NCBI GenBank assembly: GCA_006218045.1
Contig: VBWB01000027.1
Coordinates: forward strand, 1-64,000
Source: Stygiobacter sp.
Lineage (GTDB): Bacteria; Pseudomonadota; Alphaproteobacteria; Rhodospirillales; Magnetospirillaceae
DNA length: 64,000 nucleotides
Direction of reading: 5' to 3'
In this document: positions 34,296 to 44,888 of the stretch, piece by piece
How the letters are laid out: every line of letters starts with the position of its first letter
Numbering within the stretch: the first letter of the stretch is position 1
Notes under the pieces: model-generated
The model's database searches: none
What the model was told of the DNA's origin: nothing
The model's input: the letters and a program-made list of their open reading frames with translations, nothing else
Translations under genes and position numbers: made by a program

Positions 34296-35865
34296 GGTGG
34301 GTCTTCCTGTTCATGACCATGCGGGCGAGACCGTGGAGCAGCACGCCGGCAAGGGCGCCGCCCAGGGCCAGATACCCCAGGATGTCGAGCCAGCGGACGG
34401 AATCGCGTCCGGGCAGATAAAAATCGGTGAGAGCGGCCAGACGACCGTCCTCGCCCTTGGTGTGGCACTGGCCGCACTTCACCGCGTCTTCCTTGGGCGC
34501 CACCATGTGGGTGATCGGCCAGGTCATGCGGGTTTCGATGAAGCCGATCTTGCCGCTCCACGGCAGTCCGGCGTAATCCATGCCGAATTTGATCGCCTTG
34601 GAATAATCGAAATTGGTCCAAAACGCGCTGTCGTCCTGACCGAAGACGTGGTTGACCACCAGTGTCTTCAGTTCCGGGTCATAGGGCTGCTTGCCGCGCA
34701 TTTCCTTGAACGGCCAGATGCGGGCCTTGGGGTCCTTGGCATCGCCGTGCAATGTGTTCAGCCGCAGGATGCCGCCATCGTCGATCTTGTCGGTCAGGTT
34801 GACCTGATCGGTGACGCCGTTGAACCAATGATAGGTCGGGCGCACGTTCTCGCCGTACTCGAAATCACCCTTTTCCGCCGAGTATTTCAGGTGACCGTGA
34901 TCGTCCTTGATGAAGATCGGCTTGCCGTTCTCATCCTTGCGACCGGCGGTCGACCAATCCCACAAGGTCTTGGTGGCGATGCCGCCGCGGGCGAATTCCG
35001 GGATGTGGCAGGTCTGGCAGGCCACCCGGTCGGTGTGGTCGTTGAGCTTGGCCTGCTGGTGCGGGGTGTCGCCGTGACACGATTCGCAGGTCGCCCGGTT
35101 GTGGTCGTCCTTGGGCAGGTCGAGGCCGTGGGGATCCTTGGCGGTGGTGTCGTAGCGCGACCCCGACGGAATATGGTCGTTGAAGGTGTGGCAGGTGGCA
35201 CAGGTCATGTCGGCGCCATCGGCTGCCATATGGACATCGAGCTTGCGGCTGGGCTTGATCAGCGAGGTGTCGAGATCGCCATGCTTGACCGCATCGCCGC
35301 CGCCGCCGTTGAAATGGCAGGCGCCGCAATTGTCGCGGCCCGGATCGCCGACGCTGCGCGCGGCTTTGGCCAGATCGGGCGGCATCATGGTCTTGGCCCC
35401 GATGGTGCGCGGCTCGTACAGCGGATGGCCGGCATCGGTGGCCACCTTCTTATAGCCGCCGGAACGGTCGTGGCAGACCAGGCAATCGACGTTTTCCTGA
35501 ACCGGTTCCGGCTGCTTGCGGGCGTCGGTCCAGCCATAGCCGGCATGGCACGAGGTGCAGCGCGGCTCGTTGGACAGGGGCGAGCCGCAGAAGCTGTTCA
35601 TGGTCCTGGGCTTGCCCAGACGCTTGCCGGTGTCGGGATTGGTGAAGTCCCAGTTCCAGTGGATGGACTTCATCACCTGGTGCGACGCTTCGGTGTGACA
35701 GGCCAGACAGGCCTTGGTCACCTCGGGGGCCGAGGCGAACGGCCCCTTCAGCGCCTCGAACTTGCTGTGATCGGCGGTGGAGGACGCCTGGGCCAGGGCC
35801 GGCAGCAATGCGGCCAACACCAGCGGCAGCAGCCATCGTCCAATGGAAATGTATCGTCGTTGCAT
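34288..35865 (-). CDS. Octahaem c-type cytochrome, tetrathionate reductase (Otr) family
   Basis: The 525 residues have a Sec signal peptide (about residues 1-28), eight CXXCH haem sites (CLACH, CTSCH, CLVCH, CGACH, CATCH, CESCH, CQTCH, CGQCH), and one C-terminal membrane helix (about residues 492-518). Otr from Shewanella reduces tetrathionate, and in vitro nitrite and hydroxylamine; the natural substrate of this clade is uncertain. The C-terminal anchor holds it at the periplasmic face beside the cytochrome b encoded next. The promoter should lie in the AT-rich 35866-35985 gap; I see no clear Fnr-type box there. Confidence 0.9.
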   Translation of the reverse strand: MQRRYISIGRWLLPLVLAALLPALAQASSTADHSKFEALKGPFASAPEVTKACLACHTEASHQVMKSIHWNWDFTNPDTGKRLGKPRTMNSFCGSPLSNEPRCTSCHAGYGWTDARKQPEPVQENVDCLVCHDRSGGYKKVATDAGHPLYEPRTIGAKTMMPPDLAKAARSVGDPGRDNCGACHFNGGGGDAVKHGDLDTSLIKPSRKLDVHMAADGADMTCATCHTFNDHIPSGSRYDTTAKDPHGLDLPKDDHNRATCESCHGDTPHQQAKLNDHTDRVACQTCHIPEFARGGIATKTLWDWSTAGRKDENGKPIFIKDDHGHLKYSAEKGDFEYGENVRPTYHWFNGVTDQVNLTDKIDDGGILRLNTLHGDAKDPKARIWPFKEMRGKQPYDPELKTLVVNHVFGQDDSAFWTNFDYSKAIKFGMDYAGLPWSGKIGFIETRMTWPITHMVAPKEDAVKCGQCHTKGEDGRLAALTDFYLPGRDSVRWLDILGYLALGGALAGVLLHGLARMVMNRKTHHD

Positions 35866-35985
35866 CTGTTGCGCTCCGCCCTGCCGCCGATACCGGCGGT
35901 AAACATGTATTACCGATATCTAAAGGAGGGTGCGGTGCGTCAACATTGCGATTCGGCAATCCGAAAGCGATTATTCCTGTCGAGA

Positions 35986-36750
35986 TTAAAAATCCGCAAC
36001 GATGAACAGCCGGCGGAACGGGAACAGCGTCTTACCGTCGGCGCGGCGCGGGTAAGCCAGGGCGATGCGGCGGGTGTATTCGGCCAGGAATCCGGCGCGC
36101 CAGGGGGCGTCCAGCACCTCCAGCAGGGGGCGCAGGGCGGTGCCCATGGTCCATCGGACCACCGGATCATCGCCTTCCAGCACGTGCAGGTACTCGGTTT
36201 CCCAGATATCCAGCCGCCGCGCCTTTGGTGCCAGCAGATCGTAATAGAAATCCGGGCTGCCGACGGGAAAGCGCCGGGCCAGGGGTCGCAACAATGTCGC
36301 CCACGGCCCGGCCTCGGCCGCCTCGGCCATGACGCCGTGCGACGCGGCATAATGATTGTGCGGCATCTGCACCGCCAAGGTGCCGCCAGGGGTGATAAAG
36401 CCGGCTAGACGCGAGAACAGATTTTCGTGATCGCCCAGCCAGTGCAAGGCCGCGTTGGAGAACAGCACGTCCACCGGGCCAGAGGGGGTCCAACTGCCGG
36501 CATCGGCTTGGGTCCAGGTGATGGCGCCGGGTTCCGCCGCCGCCGCCGCCAGCATCTCCGCCGACGAATCGACACCGTGAACCTGGGCACCGGGCCAGCG
36601 CGCCGCCAGCAGACGGGTGACGTTGCCGGTGCCCGCCCCCAGATCGACCACCCGGGCCGGCCGTTCCACCTCGATGCGGGCCAGCAGGTCCAGCGCCGGG
36701 CGCAGACGCGGGGTGGCGAAGGCGGCGTATAATTTGGGATCCCAGGCCAT
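35986..36750 (-). CDS. tam: Trans-aconitate methyltransferase-like protein
   Basis: The 254 residues form a class I SAM methyltransferase: motif I VVDLGAGTGNVTRLLA (about residues 34-49), HGVDSSAEMLAAA, ADAGSWTPSGPVDVLFSNAALHWLGDH and a Tam-type C-terminal part (ETEYLHVLEGDDPVVRWTMGTALRPLLEVL). Tam methylates trans-aconitate, a spontaneous by-product of aconitase chemistry. I chose the ATG at 36750 (MAWDPKLYAAF), where the family begins. It is divergent from rpmH and has no obvious operon partner. Confidence 0.88.
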   Translation of the reverse strand: MAWDPKLYAAFATPRLRPALDLLARIEVERPARVVDLGAGTGNVTRLLAARWPGAQVHGVDSSAEMLAAAAAEPGAITWTQADAGSWTPSGPVDVLFSNAALHWLGDHENLFSRLAGFITPGGTLAVQMPHNHYAASHGVMAEAAEAGPWATLLRPLARRFPVGSPDFYYDLLAPKARRLDIWETEYLHVLEGDDPVVRWTMGTALRPLLEVLDAPWRAGFLAEYTRRIALAYPRRADGKTLFPFRRLFIVADF

Positions 36751-36832
36751 GGTTTTTCTCCCTTTTCGGACGGCATCAGCATAAAAGCGGAGACGGAACC
36801 GCACATCTAGGATTATTCCCAGGCCGAAGCCG

Positions 36833-36862
36833 TTGACTCGGGACGCGGCTTGGGCTTATAAG
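36833..36862 (+). promoter_or_regulatory. Sigma-70 promoter for rpmH
   Basis: TTGACT and TATAAG are separated by 18 bases, about 45 bases before the rpmH GTG. The close match to consensus suits a strongly expressed ribosomal-protein operon. Confidence 0.6.
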
Positions 36863-36906
36863 CGCGGCTTCCGTTTTCTGTAGACCGATGTTTTGGAGTA
36901 TCCGAC

Positions 36907-37041
36907 GTGAAGCGCACTTTTCAGCCGAGCAAGCTCGTCCGCGCCCGCCGCCACGGCTTCCGCGCGCGCATGGCCACCGTTGGCGGCCGCAAGGTCATCG
37001 CCAACCGCCGCCGCCAGGGCCGCAAGCGCCTGTCGGCCTAA
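36907..37041 (+). CDS. rpmH: 50S ribosomal protein L34
   Basis: This 44-residue, very basic protein starts at a GTG and reads [20 protein letters not shown], the invariant L34 N-terminus, ending in [11 protein letters not shown]. The GTG follows GGAGTATCCGAC, giving an acceptable ribosome binding site. It is directly upstream of rnpA, the almost universal bacterial arrangement. It is shorter than many gene-finding thresholds. Confidence 0.98.
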   Translation: MKRTFQPSKLVRARRHGFRARMATVGGRKVIANRRRQGRKRLSA

Positions 37042-37053
37042 GCCTGACAGGCC

Positions 37054-37476
37054 ATGCCCGTTTCGCTGGCCCGGTTGAAGAAGCGCCCGGATTTTCTTCG
37101 GGTCGCTGGTCAGCGCAAGAAATGGGCGGCCCCGGGACTGATTCTGCAAGTGGCGCCGCGGCCCGACGGGTCGCCGGACATGCCCGCACAAGAAGCCGAT
37201 GCCATCCGCATCGGCTTTACGTGTTCCAAGAAGGTCGGAAATTCGGTAGCGCGCAACCGCGCCCGCCGCCGGCTGAAGGCGGCGGTGGACGAGATTTTCC
37301 CCGCTCTTGCCCGTCCCGGATTGGATTATGTGGTCATCGGTCGACGCGAAACTGTCGATCGTGCATATTCTCTTCTCTTGCAGGATTTACGAACCGCGCT
37401 AAAACGTGTCGGTGCGTTGTCGACGGCGGAACCATCCGCGCTGACGATGCCCAACGGGGAAAGGCCGGCCCCATGA
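37054..37476 (+). CDS. rnpA: Ribonuclease P protein component
   Basis: RnpA binds the catalytic RNase P RNA for tRNA 5' maturation. The 140 residues show [21 protein letters not shown] near the start and the RNR signature [22 protein letters not shown] (about residues 54-75). The start is 12 bases after the rpmH stop. The stop overlaps yidD as ATGA. The C-terminal tail (about residues 120-140) is slightly longer than in enteric homologues. Confidence 0.96.
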   Translation: MPVSLARLKKRPDFLRVAGQRKKWAAPGLILQVAPRPDGSPDMPAQEADAIRIGFTCSKKVGNSVARNRARRRLKAAVDEIFPALARPGLDYVVIGRRETVDRAYSLLLQDLRTALKRVGALSTAEPSALTMPNGERPAP

Positions 37477-37751
37477 GTCCCGTGGCGTGGTTGCTGACGG
37501 GATTCGTGCGCGCCTACCAGCTGCTGATCTCGCCGGTACTGCCGCCGAGTTGCCGCTTCACCCCTTCGTGTTCCGCCTATGCCCTCCAGGCATTGGCCAA
37601 GCACGGGGCGGTCAGGGGGACATGGTTGGCGGTGACGCGGGTGTGCCGGTGTCATCCCTGGAACGATGGGGGCTATGATCCAGTCCCCGAACCGAAGTGC
37701 AAGGCCTGCGGCGGCGATGATCCGTCCCGGCCTTCGGATAGGACGTCATGA
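37473..37751 (+). CDS. yidD: Membrane protein insertion efficiency factor YidD
   Basis: The 92 residues have an N-terminal amphipathic segment ([24 protein letters not shown]) and the family signature [19 protein letters not shown] followed by [17 protein letters not shown]. YidD acts near the ribosomal exit and the YidC insertase. The ATG overlaps rnpA and the TGA overlaps yidC, each as ATGA, so the three genes are translationally chained. Confidence 0.96.
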   Translation: MSPVAWLLTGFVRAYQLLISPVLPPSCRFTPSCSAYALQALAKHGAVRGTWLAVTRVCRCHPWNDGGYDPVPEPKCKACGGDDPSRPSDRTS

Positions 37752-39475
37752 ACGACCAGCGCAACCTGTTTCTCGCTATCGCCCTCTCGGTCCTGATCCT
37801 GTTCGGGTTCCAGTGGTTGTTCCCCTCCAAGACGCCGGTGCCGGAAAGCACCCCGGCGACCACCGCCGCCGGCACCCCGCCGGTGCCGGCCGGCGGCGAA
37901 TCCGTGGTGCCCGCGCCCACGCAAACCGCCGCCCAGATGGCGGTGAAAAGCCGCAGTGATGCCCTGGCCACGGCCAAGCGCATCCGCATCAACACCCCCA
38001 CCTTGCACGGTTCGCTGTCGGTGACCGGTGCCCGCCTGGATGATCTGACCCTGGCCGGCTATCACGAAACCGCCGACCCCACCTCCAAGGAAATCGAGCT
38101 GTTGTCGCCCACCGGCGCCACCCACCCCTATCACGCCGAATTCGGCTGGGTGCCGGTGGATGCCGCCGTCAAGACCCCCGGTCCCGACACCCAGTGGAGC
38201 GTGGCCCAGGGCAACGAAGTGTCGCCCGGCAACATCGTGGTGCTGAACTGGGACAATGGCGACGGCCTGCGCTTCGTCCGCACCGTCGGCGTCGATGAAA
38301 ACTACATGTTCCAGATCGCCCAGAGGGTTGAAAATTACGGGACCAAGCCGGTCACCCTGCACCCCTTCGGCCTGATCTCGCGCACCGGCACGCCCAAGAC
38401 CCAAGGCATGTACATCCTGCATGAAGGCCCGCTCGGCGTGTTCGACGGCACCTTGAAGGAACACAAATACGACGACCTGAAGAAGCTGTCGACCGAGCGC
38501 ACCAAGACCACCGGCGGCTGGATCGGCATCACCGACAAGTACTGGCTGACCGCCCTGGTCCCCGACCAGAAGGAAGAGCTGACCGGTCGTTTCGTCCATC
38601 AGCGCGCCGACAACGACGACCGCTATCAGGTGGATTTCACCGGCGCGGCCAAGGTCGTTGCCCCCGGTGCCGCCGCCGAGACCACCTTCCATCTGTTCGC
38701 CGGGGCCAAGCTGGTATCGCTGCTCGACCATTACACCGAAAAGTTCGGGGTCGAGCGTTTCGATCTGGCCATCGATTTCGGCTGGTTCTACTTCCTGACC
38801 AAGCCGTTCTTCTATCTGCTCAGGATGATGAATTCCGGCCTCGGCAACATGGGTCTGGCCATCCTGGCCCTGACCGTGCTGATCAAGGGCATCATGTTCC
38901 CCTTGGCCAACAAGTCCTATGCCTCCATGAGCAAGATGAAGCTGTTGCAGCCGCAGGTCAAAGCGTTGCAGGAACGCTTCGGCGACGACAAGGTGCGCCT
39001 GCAACAGGAGATGATGGCCCTTTACAAGAAGGAAAAGGTCAATCCGGTCTCCGGTTGCCTGCCCATCCTGATCCAGATTCCGGTGTTCTTCGCCCTCTAC
39101 AAGGTTCTGTTCGTCGCCATCGAAATGCGCCATGCGCCGTTCTATGGCTGGATCAAGGATCTGTCGGCCCAGGACCCCACCACCATCATGAACCTGTTCG
39201 GCCTGATCCCCTGGGACCCGGCCTTGTATCTGCCCGCCTTCCTGCATATCGGCGTCTGGCCGTTGATCATGGGCGCCACCATGTGGCTGCAACAGAAGCT
39301 GAACCCGCAACCGGTTGATCCGGTCCAGGCCAAGATGATGATGTTCCTGCCGGTGGTCTTCACCTTCATGCTCGGCCAGTTCGCCGCCGGTCTGGTGATC
39401 TACTGGGCGTGGTCCAACATCCTGTCCATCGCCCAGCAATGGCTGATCATGCGCAAGTACGGGGTCAAGCCCTGA
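37748..39475 (+). CDS. yidC: Membrane protein insertase YidC
   Basis: The 575 residues have the Gram-negative YidC layout: N-terminal helix ([20 protein letters not shown]), a large periplasmic P1 domain (about residues 60-340) and the conserved 60KD core with five C-terminal helices ([84 protein letters not shown]). It inserts membrane proteins alone or with SecYEG. It is coupled to yidD and followed by engB with a probable overlap. Confidence 0.97.
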   Translation: MNDQRNLFLAIALSVLILFGFQWLFPSKTPVPESTPATTAAGTPPVPAGGESVVPAPTQTAAQMAVKSRSDALATAKRIRINTPTLHGSLSVTGARLDDLTLAGYHETADPTSKEIELLSPTGATHPYHAEFGWVPVDAAVKTPGPDTQWSVAQGNEVSPGNIVVLNWDNGDGLRFVRTVGVDENYMFQIAQRVENYGTKPVTLHPFGLISRTGTPKTQGMYILHEGPLGVFDGTLKEHKYDDLKKLSTERTKTTGGWIGITDKYWLTALVPDQKEELTGRFVHQRADNDDRYQVDFTGAAKVVAPGAAAETTFHLFAGAKLVSLLDHYTEKFGVERFDLAIDFGWFYFLTKPFFYLLRMMNSGLGNMGLAILALTVLIKGIMFPLANKSYASMSKMKLLQPQVKALQERFGDDKVRLQQEMMALYKKEKVNPVSGCLPILIQIPVFFALYKVLFVAIEMRHAPFYGWIKDLSAQDPTTIMNLFGLIPWDPALYLPAFLHIGVWPLIMGATMWLQQKLNPQPVDPVQAKMMMFLPVVFTFMLGQFAAGLVIYWAWSNILSIAQQWLIMRKYGVKP

Positions 39476-40137
39476 ACGCCGGGGCTGAAAACGGCCAAGC
39501 GGCGGCCGGCCTGATCGAGGCCGGTCGTCTGCTGTTCGCCCGCGACATCACCTTCATGCGCGGGGCCGTCGATCTGGAAACCCTGCCGCCCTTCGGCCTG
39601 CCGGAACTGGCCTTCGCCGGGCGCTCCAACGTCGGCAAAAGCTCGCTCATCAACGCCTTGTGCGGGCGCTCGACGGTGGCGCGCACCTCGAATACGCCGG
39701 GGCGGACGCAGGAGCTCAACTTCTTCGACGTCAATGGCCGGCTGATCCTGGTGGACATGCCCGGCTACGGCTTCGCCAGCGCTCCCAAGGACAAGGTCGA
39801 CGCCTGGACCCGGCTGATCAAGGGCTTCCTGCGCGGTCGTCCGACCCTGCGCCGCTGCATCCTTTTGGTGGATTCGCGCCACGGCCTCAAGGACAACGAC
39901 CGCGAGATGATGGACATGCTGGACAAGGCGGCGGTGGTCTATCAGGTGGTGCTGACCAAGATCGACAAGCTGAGCGCGGCGGAAGTCAAGGCGGTGCAGG
40001 AACGCACACAGGCCGAGATTTCCAAGCGCGTCGCCGCCTACCCCACCTTGATCCTGACCAGCTCGGAAAAAGGCATCGGCATCCCCGAGCTGAGGGCTGA
40101 AATCCTGCAATTGGCCAACCCGGAGACGGCACCATGA
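39439..40137 (+). CDS. engB: Ribosome biogenesis GTPase YihA/EngB
   Basis: This is an essential-type GTPase for 50S assembly. The G1 loop is [10 protein letters not shown], with the switch G2 [11 protein letters not shown]3 DMPGYG and G4 TKID, then a conserved SSEKG. The start is uncertain. The ATG at 39439 gives 232 residues and overlaps yidC by 37 bases. A CTG overlapping the yidC stop (39472) would give the usual length but is a rare start. Conserved sequence begins at about [16 protein letters not shown]. The stop overlaps argB as ATGA. Confidence 0.93.
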   Translation: MADHAQVRGQALNAGAENGQAAAGLIEAGRLLFARDITFMRGAVDLETLPPFGLPELAFAGRSNVGKSSLINALCGRSTVARTSNTPGRTQELNFFDVNGRLILVDMPGYGFASAPKDKVDAWTRLIKGFLRGRPTLRRCILLVDSRHGLKDNDREMMDMLDKAAVVYQVVLTKIDKLSAAEVKAVQERTQAEISKRVAAYPTLILTSSEKGIGIPELRAEILQLANPETAP

Positions 40138-41054
40138 CCACGCCTGAGACTCCCGACATCCTGCAAGACCGCGCCGCCTGGCTGGAGCGGGCCAAGACCC
40201 TGTCGGAATCGCTGCCGTTCATGCGTCAGTACTCGGATGAGACCGTGGTCATCAAGTTCGGCGGCCACGCCATGGAATCCGACGATCTGGCCCGCCTGTT
40301 CGCCCGCGACATCGTGCTGTTGAAGCAAGTCGGCGTCAATCCGGTGGTGATCCATGGCGGCGGCCCGCAGATCGACGTCATGCTGAAGCGCCTGGACATC
40401 CAGACCCCGCGCGTCGACGGCCTGCGTTACACCGACGAAGCCACCGTCGAGGTGGTGGAAATGATCCTGTCGGGCAAGATCAACAAGCAGATCGTCTCGG
40501 CCATCAACGAAGCCGGCGGTTTCGCCGTCGGCCTGTCGGGCAAGGACGGCCATTTGATCCGCGCCCGCAAGCTGCGCCGCACCAAGAAAGACCCGGATTC
40601 CAATATCGAGAAGATCCTGGACCTGGGCTTCGTCGGCGAACCGGCGGAAATCACCCCGCATATCCTCGACGTGTTCCAGCAGACCGACGTCATCCCGGTG
40701 ATCGCGCCGGTGGGCATGGGCAATGCGGGCGAGACCTTCAACATCAACGCCGACACCGTGGCGGGGGCCATCGCCGCCGCCACCAATGCCCGGCGCATGA
40801 TCATGCTGACCGACGTGCCCGGCGTGCTCGACAAGGCGGGCAATCTGATCCCGGAAATGACCGCCAGTCAGGTGGCCGGCTACATCGCCGACGGCACCAT
40901 TTCCGGCGGCATGATTCCCAAGGTGGAGACCTGCCTGGAAGCGGTCACCCAAGGCGTCGAAGCCGCCGTCATCCTGGATGGCCGGGTGCCGCATGCCATT
41001 TTGCTGGAATTGTTCACCCCCCACGGCGTCGGCACCTTGATCAAGGCCGATTGA
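40134..41054 (+). CDS. argB: Acetylglutamate kinase ArgB
   Basis: ArgB phosphorylates N-acetyl-L-glutamate, step two of arginine synthesis. The 306 residues show [11 protein letters not shown] (about residues 33-43), [14 protein letters not shown], the substrate segment [27 protein letters not shown], and [31 protein letters not shown]. It ends the rpmH-to-argB run and converges on rlmN across a shared terminator. The longer N-terminus, compared with enteric ArgB, is typical of arginine-sensitive forms, but sensitivity cannot be shown from this. Confidence 0.97.
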   Translation: MTTPETPDILQDRAAWLERAKTLSESLPFMRQYSDETVVIKFGGHAMESDDLARLFARDIVLLKQVGVNPVVIHGGGPQIDVMLKRLDIQTPRVDGLRYTDEATVEVVEMILSGKINKQIVSAINEAGGFAVGLSGKDGHLIRARKLRRTKKDPDSNIEKILDLGFVGEPAEITPHILDVFQQTDVIPVIAPVGMGNAGETFNINADTVAGAIAAATNARRMIMLTDVPGVLDKAGNLIPEMTASQVAGYIADGTISGGMIPKVETCLEAVTQGVEAAVILDGRVPHAILLELFTPHGVGTLIKAD

Positions 41055-41064
41055 TTATCCGCGG

Positions 41065-41101
41065 AAAAGTCCTTCGCTTCGCTCAAAGCCTGCGGACTTT
41101 T
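41065..41101. terminator. Bidirectional terminator between argB and rlmN
   Basis: Arms AAAAGTCC (41065-41072) and GGACTTTT (41094-41101) form a stem whose A and T tracts give a T-run on either strand. It lies between the convergent argB stop and the rlmN stop. Confidence 0.65.
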
Positions 41102-41115
41102 TCACGGGTCCGTTT

Positions 41116-42258
41116 TCACGCCGCCGGGATGTGGTGGTCGTCGGTGATGCCCGCCGCCACCCGTTCGTTCAGGCGCGAGCATTTCTGCCGCTGGCTTTCC
41201 GAGCGCAACTGGCCGCAGGCGGCCAGAATATCGGCGCCGCGCGACTTGCGGATGGGGGCGGAATAGCCGTTATCCTGGATCAGGTCGGAGAAAGCGCGGA
41301 TGTCCTTCATGGACGAACATTCGTAATTCGAGCCCGGCCACGGGTTGAACGGGATCAGATTGAACTTGGCCGGCAGCCCCTTGACCAGACGCAGCAATTC
41401 CCGCGCATCGGCCAAGCTGTCGTTGATGCCCTTCAACATGACGTATTCAAAGGTGATGCGCCGGGCGTTGGAGGCGCCGGGATAATCGCGGCAGGCCTGC
41501 ATCAGTTCCTTCAACGGATATTTCTTGTTGATGGGCATGATCTGGTTGCGCACCTCGTCGGTGACGGCGTGCAGCGAGATGGCCAGATTGACGCCCAACT
41601 CGGCCCCGGCCCGCCCCATCATCGGCACCACACCCGAGGTGGAAAGCGTGATGCGGCGGCGCGAGATGCCGATGCCCTCGCCATCCATGATGATCTTGAG
41701 CGCGGTGGCGACGTTGTCGAAATTATAAAGCGGCTCGCCCATGCCCATCATGACGATGTTGGACAGCAACCGGGTGGTGTCGTCGGGCGTCGGCCATTCG
41801 CCGTAAGAATCCCGCGTCAGCATGAACTGGCCGACGATTTCGGCCGGTGTCAGGTTACGCACCAGCAATTGGGTGCCGGTATGGCAGAACTTGCAGGTCA
41901 GGGTGCAGCCCACCTGCGACGAAATGCACACGGCGCCCCGTTGCTCGTCCTCATCGGGGATGTAGACGGTTTCGGCCTCGTTGCCGTCGTCGAATTTCAG
42001 CAACCATTTGCGGGTGGTGTCGACGCTGGTCAACTCGCGCTCGACCAGCGGACGGCGCACCACATAGCGCTCGGCCAGCCGCTCCTGCATGACCTTGGAA
42101 ATCGAGGTCATCTTGAGGAAATCGGTTTCGCCGCGATTGTACAGCCAATGCCACAGCTGTTTGGCGCGGAACGGCTTTTCGCCGATCGCGGCCATTTCGG
42201 CGGTCAATTGGTCGCGCGAAAGCCCGATCAGGTTGGTTTTTTGGCTGCTGTCGTTCAT
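41116..42258 (-). CDS. rlmN: 23S rRNA (adenine2503-C2)/tRNA methyltransferase RlmN
   Basis: This radical SAM enzyme methylates A2503 of 23S rRNA and A37 of some tRNAs. The 380 residues carry the cluster motif [11 protein letters not shown] (CX3CX2C), [37 protein letters not shown] and the C-terminal catalytic Cys region ([13 protein letters not shown]). I chose the ATG at 42258 ([13 protein letters not shown]). It is divergent from the uvrD-type gene across a 92-base gap. Confidence 0.97.
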   Translation of the reverse strand: MNDSSQKTNLIGLSRDQLTAEMAAIGEKPFRAKQLWHWLYNRGETDFLKMTSISKVMQERLAERYVVRRPLVERELTSVDTTRKWLLKFDDGNEAETVYIPDEDEQRGAVCISSQVGCTLTCKFCHTGTQLLVRNLTPAEIVGQFMLTRDSYGEWPTPDDTTRLLSNIVMMGMGEPLYNFDNVATALKIIMDGEGIGISRRRITLSTSGVVPMMGRAGAELGVNLAISLHAVTDEVRNQIMPINKKYPLKELMQACRDYPGASNARRITFEYVMLKGINDSLADARELLRLVKGLPAKFNLIPFNPWPGSNYECSSMKDIRAFSDLIQDNGYSAPIRKSRGADILAACGQLRSESQRQKCSRLNERVAAGITDDHHIPAA

Positions 42259-42350
42259 GGCGCGATACTTAAGGATTCGGGGGTGAAATTGCAATCCTTG
42301 CCGCAAATTGCCGCTGTTTTCGGCGAAAGTTCTCGTTATAGTCCCGTGTC

Positions 42351-44588
42351 ATGACTGATCCCTTCGCCCTTGACGACGACATCCCCGATCCGTTCCAGCC
42401 CGCCCCCCGTCGCGGTGGCCTGACCCCGGTGCCCGCCGATGCCCCCTGGCTGATCGGCCTGAACCCGGAACAGCATCAGGCGGTGACCACCACCGAAGGC
42501 CCGGTGCTGGTGCTGTCGGGGGCCGGCACCGGCAAGACCCGGGTGCTGACCAGCCGGCTGGCGCAGATCCTGGCCGGGCGGCGGGCGCAGCCGTGGCAGA
42601 TTCTGGCGGTGACCTTCACCAACAAGGCGGCGCGCGAGATGAAGGACCGCGTCGCCCATATGGTCGGCCCGGTGGCCGAACAATTATGGCTGGGCACCTT
42701 CCATTCCCTGTGCGTGCGCATCCTGCGCCGCCACGCCGAGGCGGTGGGGCTGAAATCCAATTTCACCATCCTCGATGCCGACGACCAGTTGCGGCTGTTG
42801 AAGCAGGTGATGGAAGCCGAGCATATCGACAACAAGAAATGGCCGGCGCAATCGCTGATGGGGGCGATCCAGCGTTGGAAGGATCGCGGCCTGACGCCGG
42901 ACAAGATCGGCGCCGATCTGGCCGGCGATCTGGCCGGTGGTCGCGCCGGGCAGCTTTATCGCTTGTATCAGGAACGGCTGTTGACCCTGAACGCCGCCGA
43001 TTTCGGTGATCTGCTACTGCATTGCCTGACCTTGTTTTTGTCCCATCCCGATGCCCTGGCCCATTATCAGGAGCAGTTCCGCTATATCCTGGTGGATGAG
43101 TACCAGGACACCAACGTGGCGCAATATCTGTGGCTGCGCCTGCTGGCGCAAAAGCACAAGAACATCTGCTGCGTCGGCGACGACGACCAAAGCATCTATT
43201 CGTGGCGCGGGGCCGAGGTCGGCAACATCTTGAAATTCGAGCGCGATTTCCCCGGCGCCCAAGTGGTGCGGCTGGAAAGCAATTACCGCTCCACCCCCCA
43301 TATCCTGGCCGCCGCCAGTGCCCTGATCGCCAACAATGCCGACCGCCTGGGCAAGACCCTGCGCCCCGGCCTGAAACACGAGGCGAGCGAGATCGAAAAG
43401 GTGCGGGTGCGCGGCGTCTGGGACGGGCCGGAAGAAGCCCGCGTGGTCATCGAGGAAATCGAGACCTTGCAGCGCCGGGGCGAAAGCGCCGCCAGCATGG
43501 CCATTCTGGTCCGCGCCGGCTTCCAGACCCGCGAATTCGAGGAACGCCTGATCACCACCGGCATCCCCTATCGGGTCATCGGCGGGCCGCGTTTTTATGA
43601 GCGCCTGGAAATCCGCGACGCCCTGGCCTATCTGCGCCTGATCAATTCGCCCGATGACGGCCTGGCCTTCGAGCGCATCGTCAACCTGCCCAAGCGCGGC
43701 TTGGGCGAGGCGGCGTTGCAGGCGGTGCACGCGGTGGCGCGGGCGCGGGCCTTTCCGCTGTTCGAGGCCGCCCGCCTGCTGGTGGAAACCGACGAGTTGA
43801 AGCCCAAGCCGCGCGGCGCGCTCTCCAAGTTCTGCGCCGACGTGCTGCGCTGGCGCAGCCTGCTGGACGATCTGCCGCACACTGAACTGGCCGAGATGGT
43901 GCTGGACGAATCCGGCTATGTGGAAATGTGGAAGAACGACAAAACCCCGGAGGCACCGGGCCGGGTGGAGAACCTGAAGGAACTGGTGCGCGCCCTGGCC
44001 GATTACGAAAATCTGCAAACCTTCCTGGAACACGTGGCCCTGGTCATGGAAAACGACCAGAAGGACGGCGTCGACAAGGTCACCATCATGACGCTGCACG
44101 GGGCCAAGGGGCTGGAATTCGACAACATCTTCCTGCCCGGTTGGGAGGAAGGGGTGTTCCCGCATCAGCGCGCCATGGACGAGGGCGGCAATGCCGGCCT
44201 GGAAGAGGAACGCCGCCTCGCCTATGTCGGCCTCACCCGGGCGCGCAAACGGGTGTTGGTCACCTTCGCCGCCAATCGCCGCATCTATAACCAGTGGCAA
44301 AGCGCCCTGCCCAGCCGCTTCCTCGACGAATTGCCCGCCGCCCACGTGGAGGTCCAGGCCGAACGGGGCCTGATGGGGTCGTGGTCGCAGCCGGCCAAAC
44401 CGAAGGCGCCGGGCGCCTGGGCGGTGGCAGCGCGGGAACAGGCCGGCGATTTCGAGGCCGGCGACCGAGTGTTCCACCAGAAATTCGGTGGCGGCACGGT
44501 GCTGGCGGTGGATGGCGATAAGCTGGAAATCAATTTCGACAAGGCCGGCACCAAGAAGGTGCTGGACAGTTTCGTCGAGCCGGCGTGA
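42351..44588 (+). CDS. UvrD/PcrA-family DNA helicase
   Basis: This superfamily 1A 3'-5' helicase of 745 residues has Walker A LSGAGTGKTRVL (about residues 51-62), motif Ia TFTNKAAREMKDR, motif II ILVDEYQDTNVAQY, motif III CCVGDDDQSIYSWRGAEVGNIL, motif V TLHGAKGLEFDNIFLPGWEEG and motif VI YVGLTRARKRV. The C-terminal tail (GDRVFHQKFGGGTVLAV) is the PcrA/UvrD tudor-like RNA-polymerase-binding domain. UvrD and PcrA cannot be separated by sequence alone. It takes part in excision repair and clearing of replication blocks. Confidence 0.95.
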   Translation: MTDPFALDDDIPDPFQPAPRRGGLTPVPADAPWLIGLNPEQHQAVTTTEGPVLVLSGAGTGKTRVLTSRLAQILAGRRAQPWQILAVTFTNKAAREMKDRVAHMVGPVAEQLWLGTFHSLCVRILRRHAEAVGLKSNFTILDADDQLRLLKQVMEAEHIDNKKWPAQSLMGAIQRWKDRGLTPDKIGADLAGDLAGGRAGQLYRLYQERLLTLNAADFGDLLLHCLTLFLSHPDALAHYQEQFRYILVDEYQDTNVAQYLWLRLLAQKHKNICCVGDDDQSIYSWRGAEVGNILKFERDFPGAQVVRLESNYRSTPHILAAASALIANNADRLGKTLRPGLKHEASEIEKVRVRGVWDGPEEARVVIEEIETLQRRGESAASMAILVRAGFQTREFEERLITTGIPYRVIGGPRFYERLEIRDALAYLRLINSPDDGLAFERIVNLPKRGLGEAALQAVHAVARARAFPLFEAARLLVETDELKPKPRGALSKFCADVLRWRSLLDDLPHTELAEMVLDESGYVEMWKNDKTPEAPGRVENLKELVRALADYENLQTFLEHVALVMENDQKDGVDKVTIMTLHGAKGLEFDNIFLPGWEEGVFPHQRAMDEGGNAGLEEERRLAYVGLTRARKRVLVTFAANRRIYNQWQSALPSRFLDELPAAHVEVQAERGLMGSWSQPAKPKAPGAWAVAAREQAGDFEAGDRVFHQKFGGGTVLAVDGDKLEINFDKAGTKKVLDSFVEPA

Positions 44589-44624
44589 TACTTTGGCAAA
44601 ATTTGCCAATAAGGGTGCCCGATC

Positions 44625-44888
44625 ATGGCGACCATGAATGTCAGCCTGCCGGCCGAGATGATGGCCTTTGTCGAGGCCGAGGTTGCCGGCGGTGATTATG
44701 CCAGCGCCAGCGAGGTGGTGCGCGATGCCCTGCGTCTGCTGCGCCGCGAACGGGCGGCGGAACAGGAGCGGATCGCCATCTTGCGCCGCGAAATCCAGTT
44801 GGGCCTGGATGACGCGGAAGCCGGGCGCCTATCCCGGATCAGCGTCGCCGAGATGGCGGAACAAGTTGCCGCCCGCCACCGGGAATGA
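44625..44888 (+). CDS. ParD-like ribbon-helix-helix antitoxin
   Basis: The 87 residues start MATMNVSLPAEMMAFVEAEV, the beta strand and helix of a ribbon-helix-helix DNA-binding fold, with YASASEVVRDALRLLRRE next, the ParD/CC2985 pattern. The C-terminal part would wrap the toxin. The stop overlaps the toxin gene as ATGA, the normal order and coupling for type II systems. It sits between a helicase and prmA, an unusual site for a toxin-antitoxin pair. Confidence 0.92.
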   Translation: MATMNVSLPAEMMAFVEAEVAGGDYASASEVVRDALRLLRRERAAEQERIAILRREIQLGLDDAEAGRLSRISVAEMAEQVAARHRE

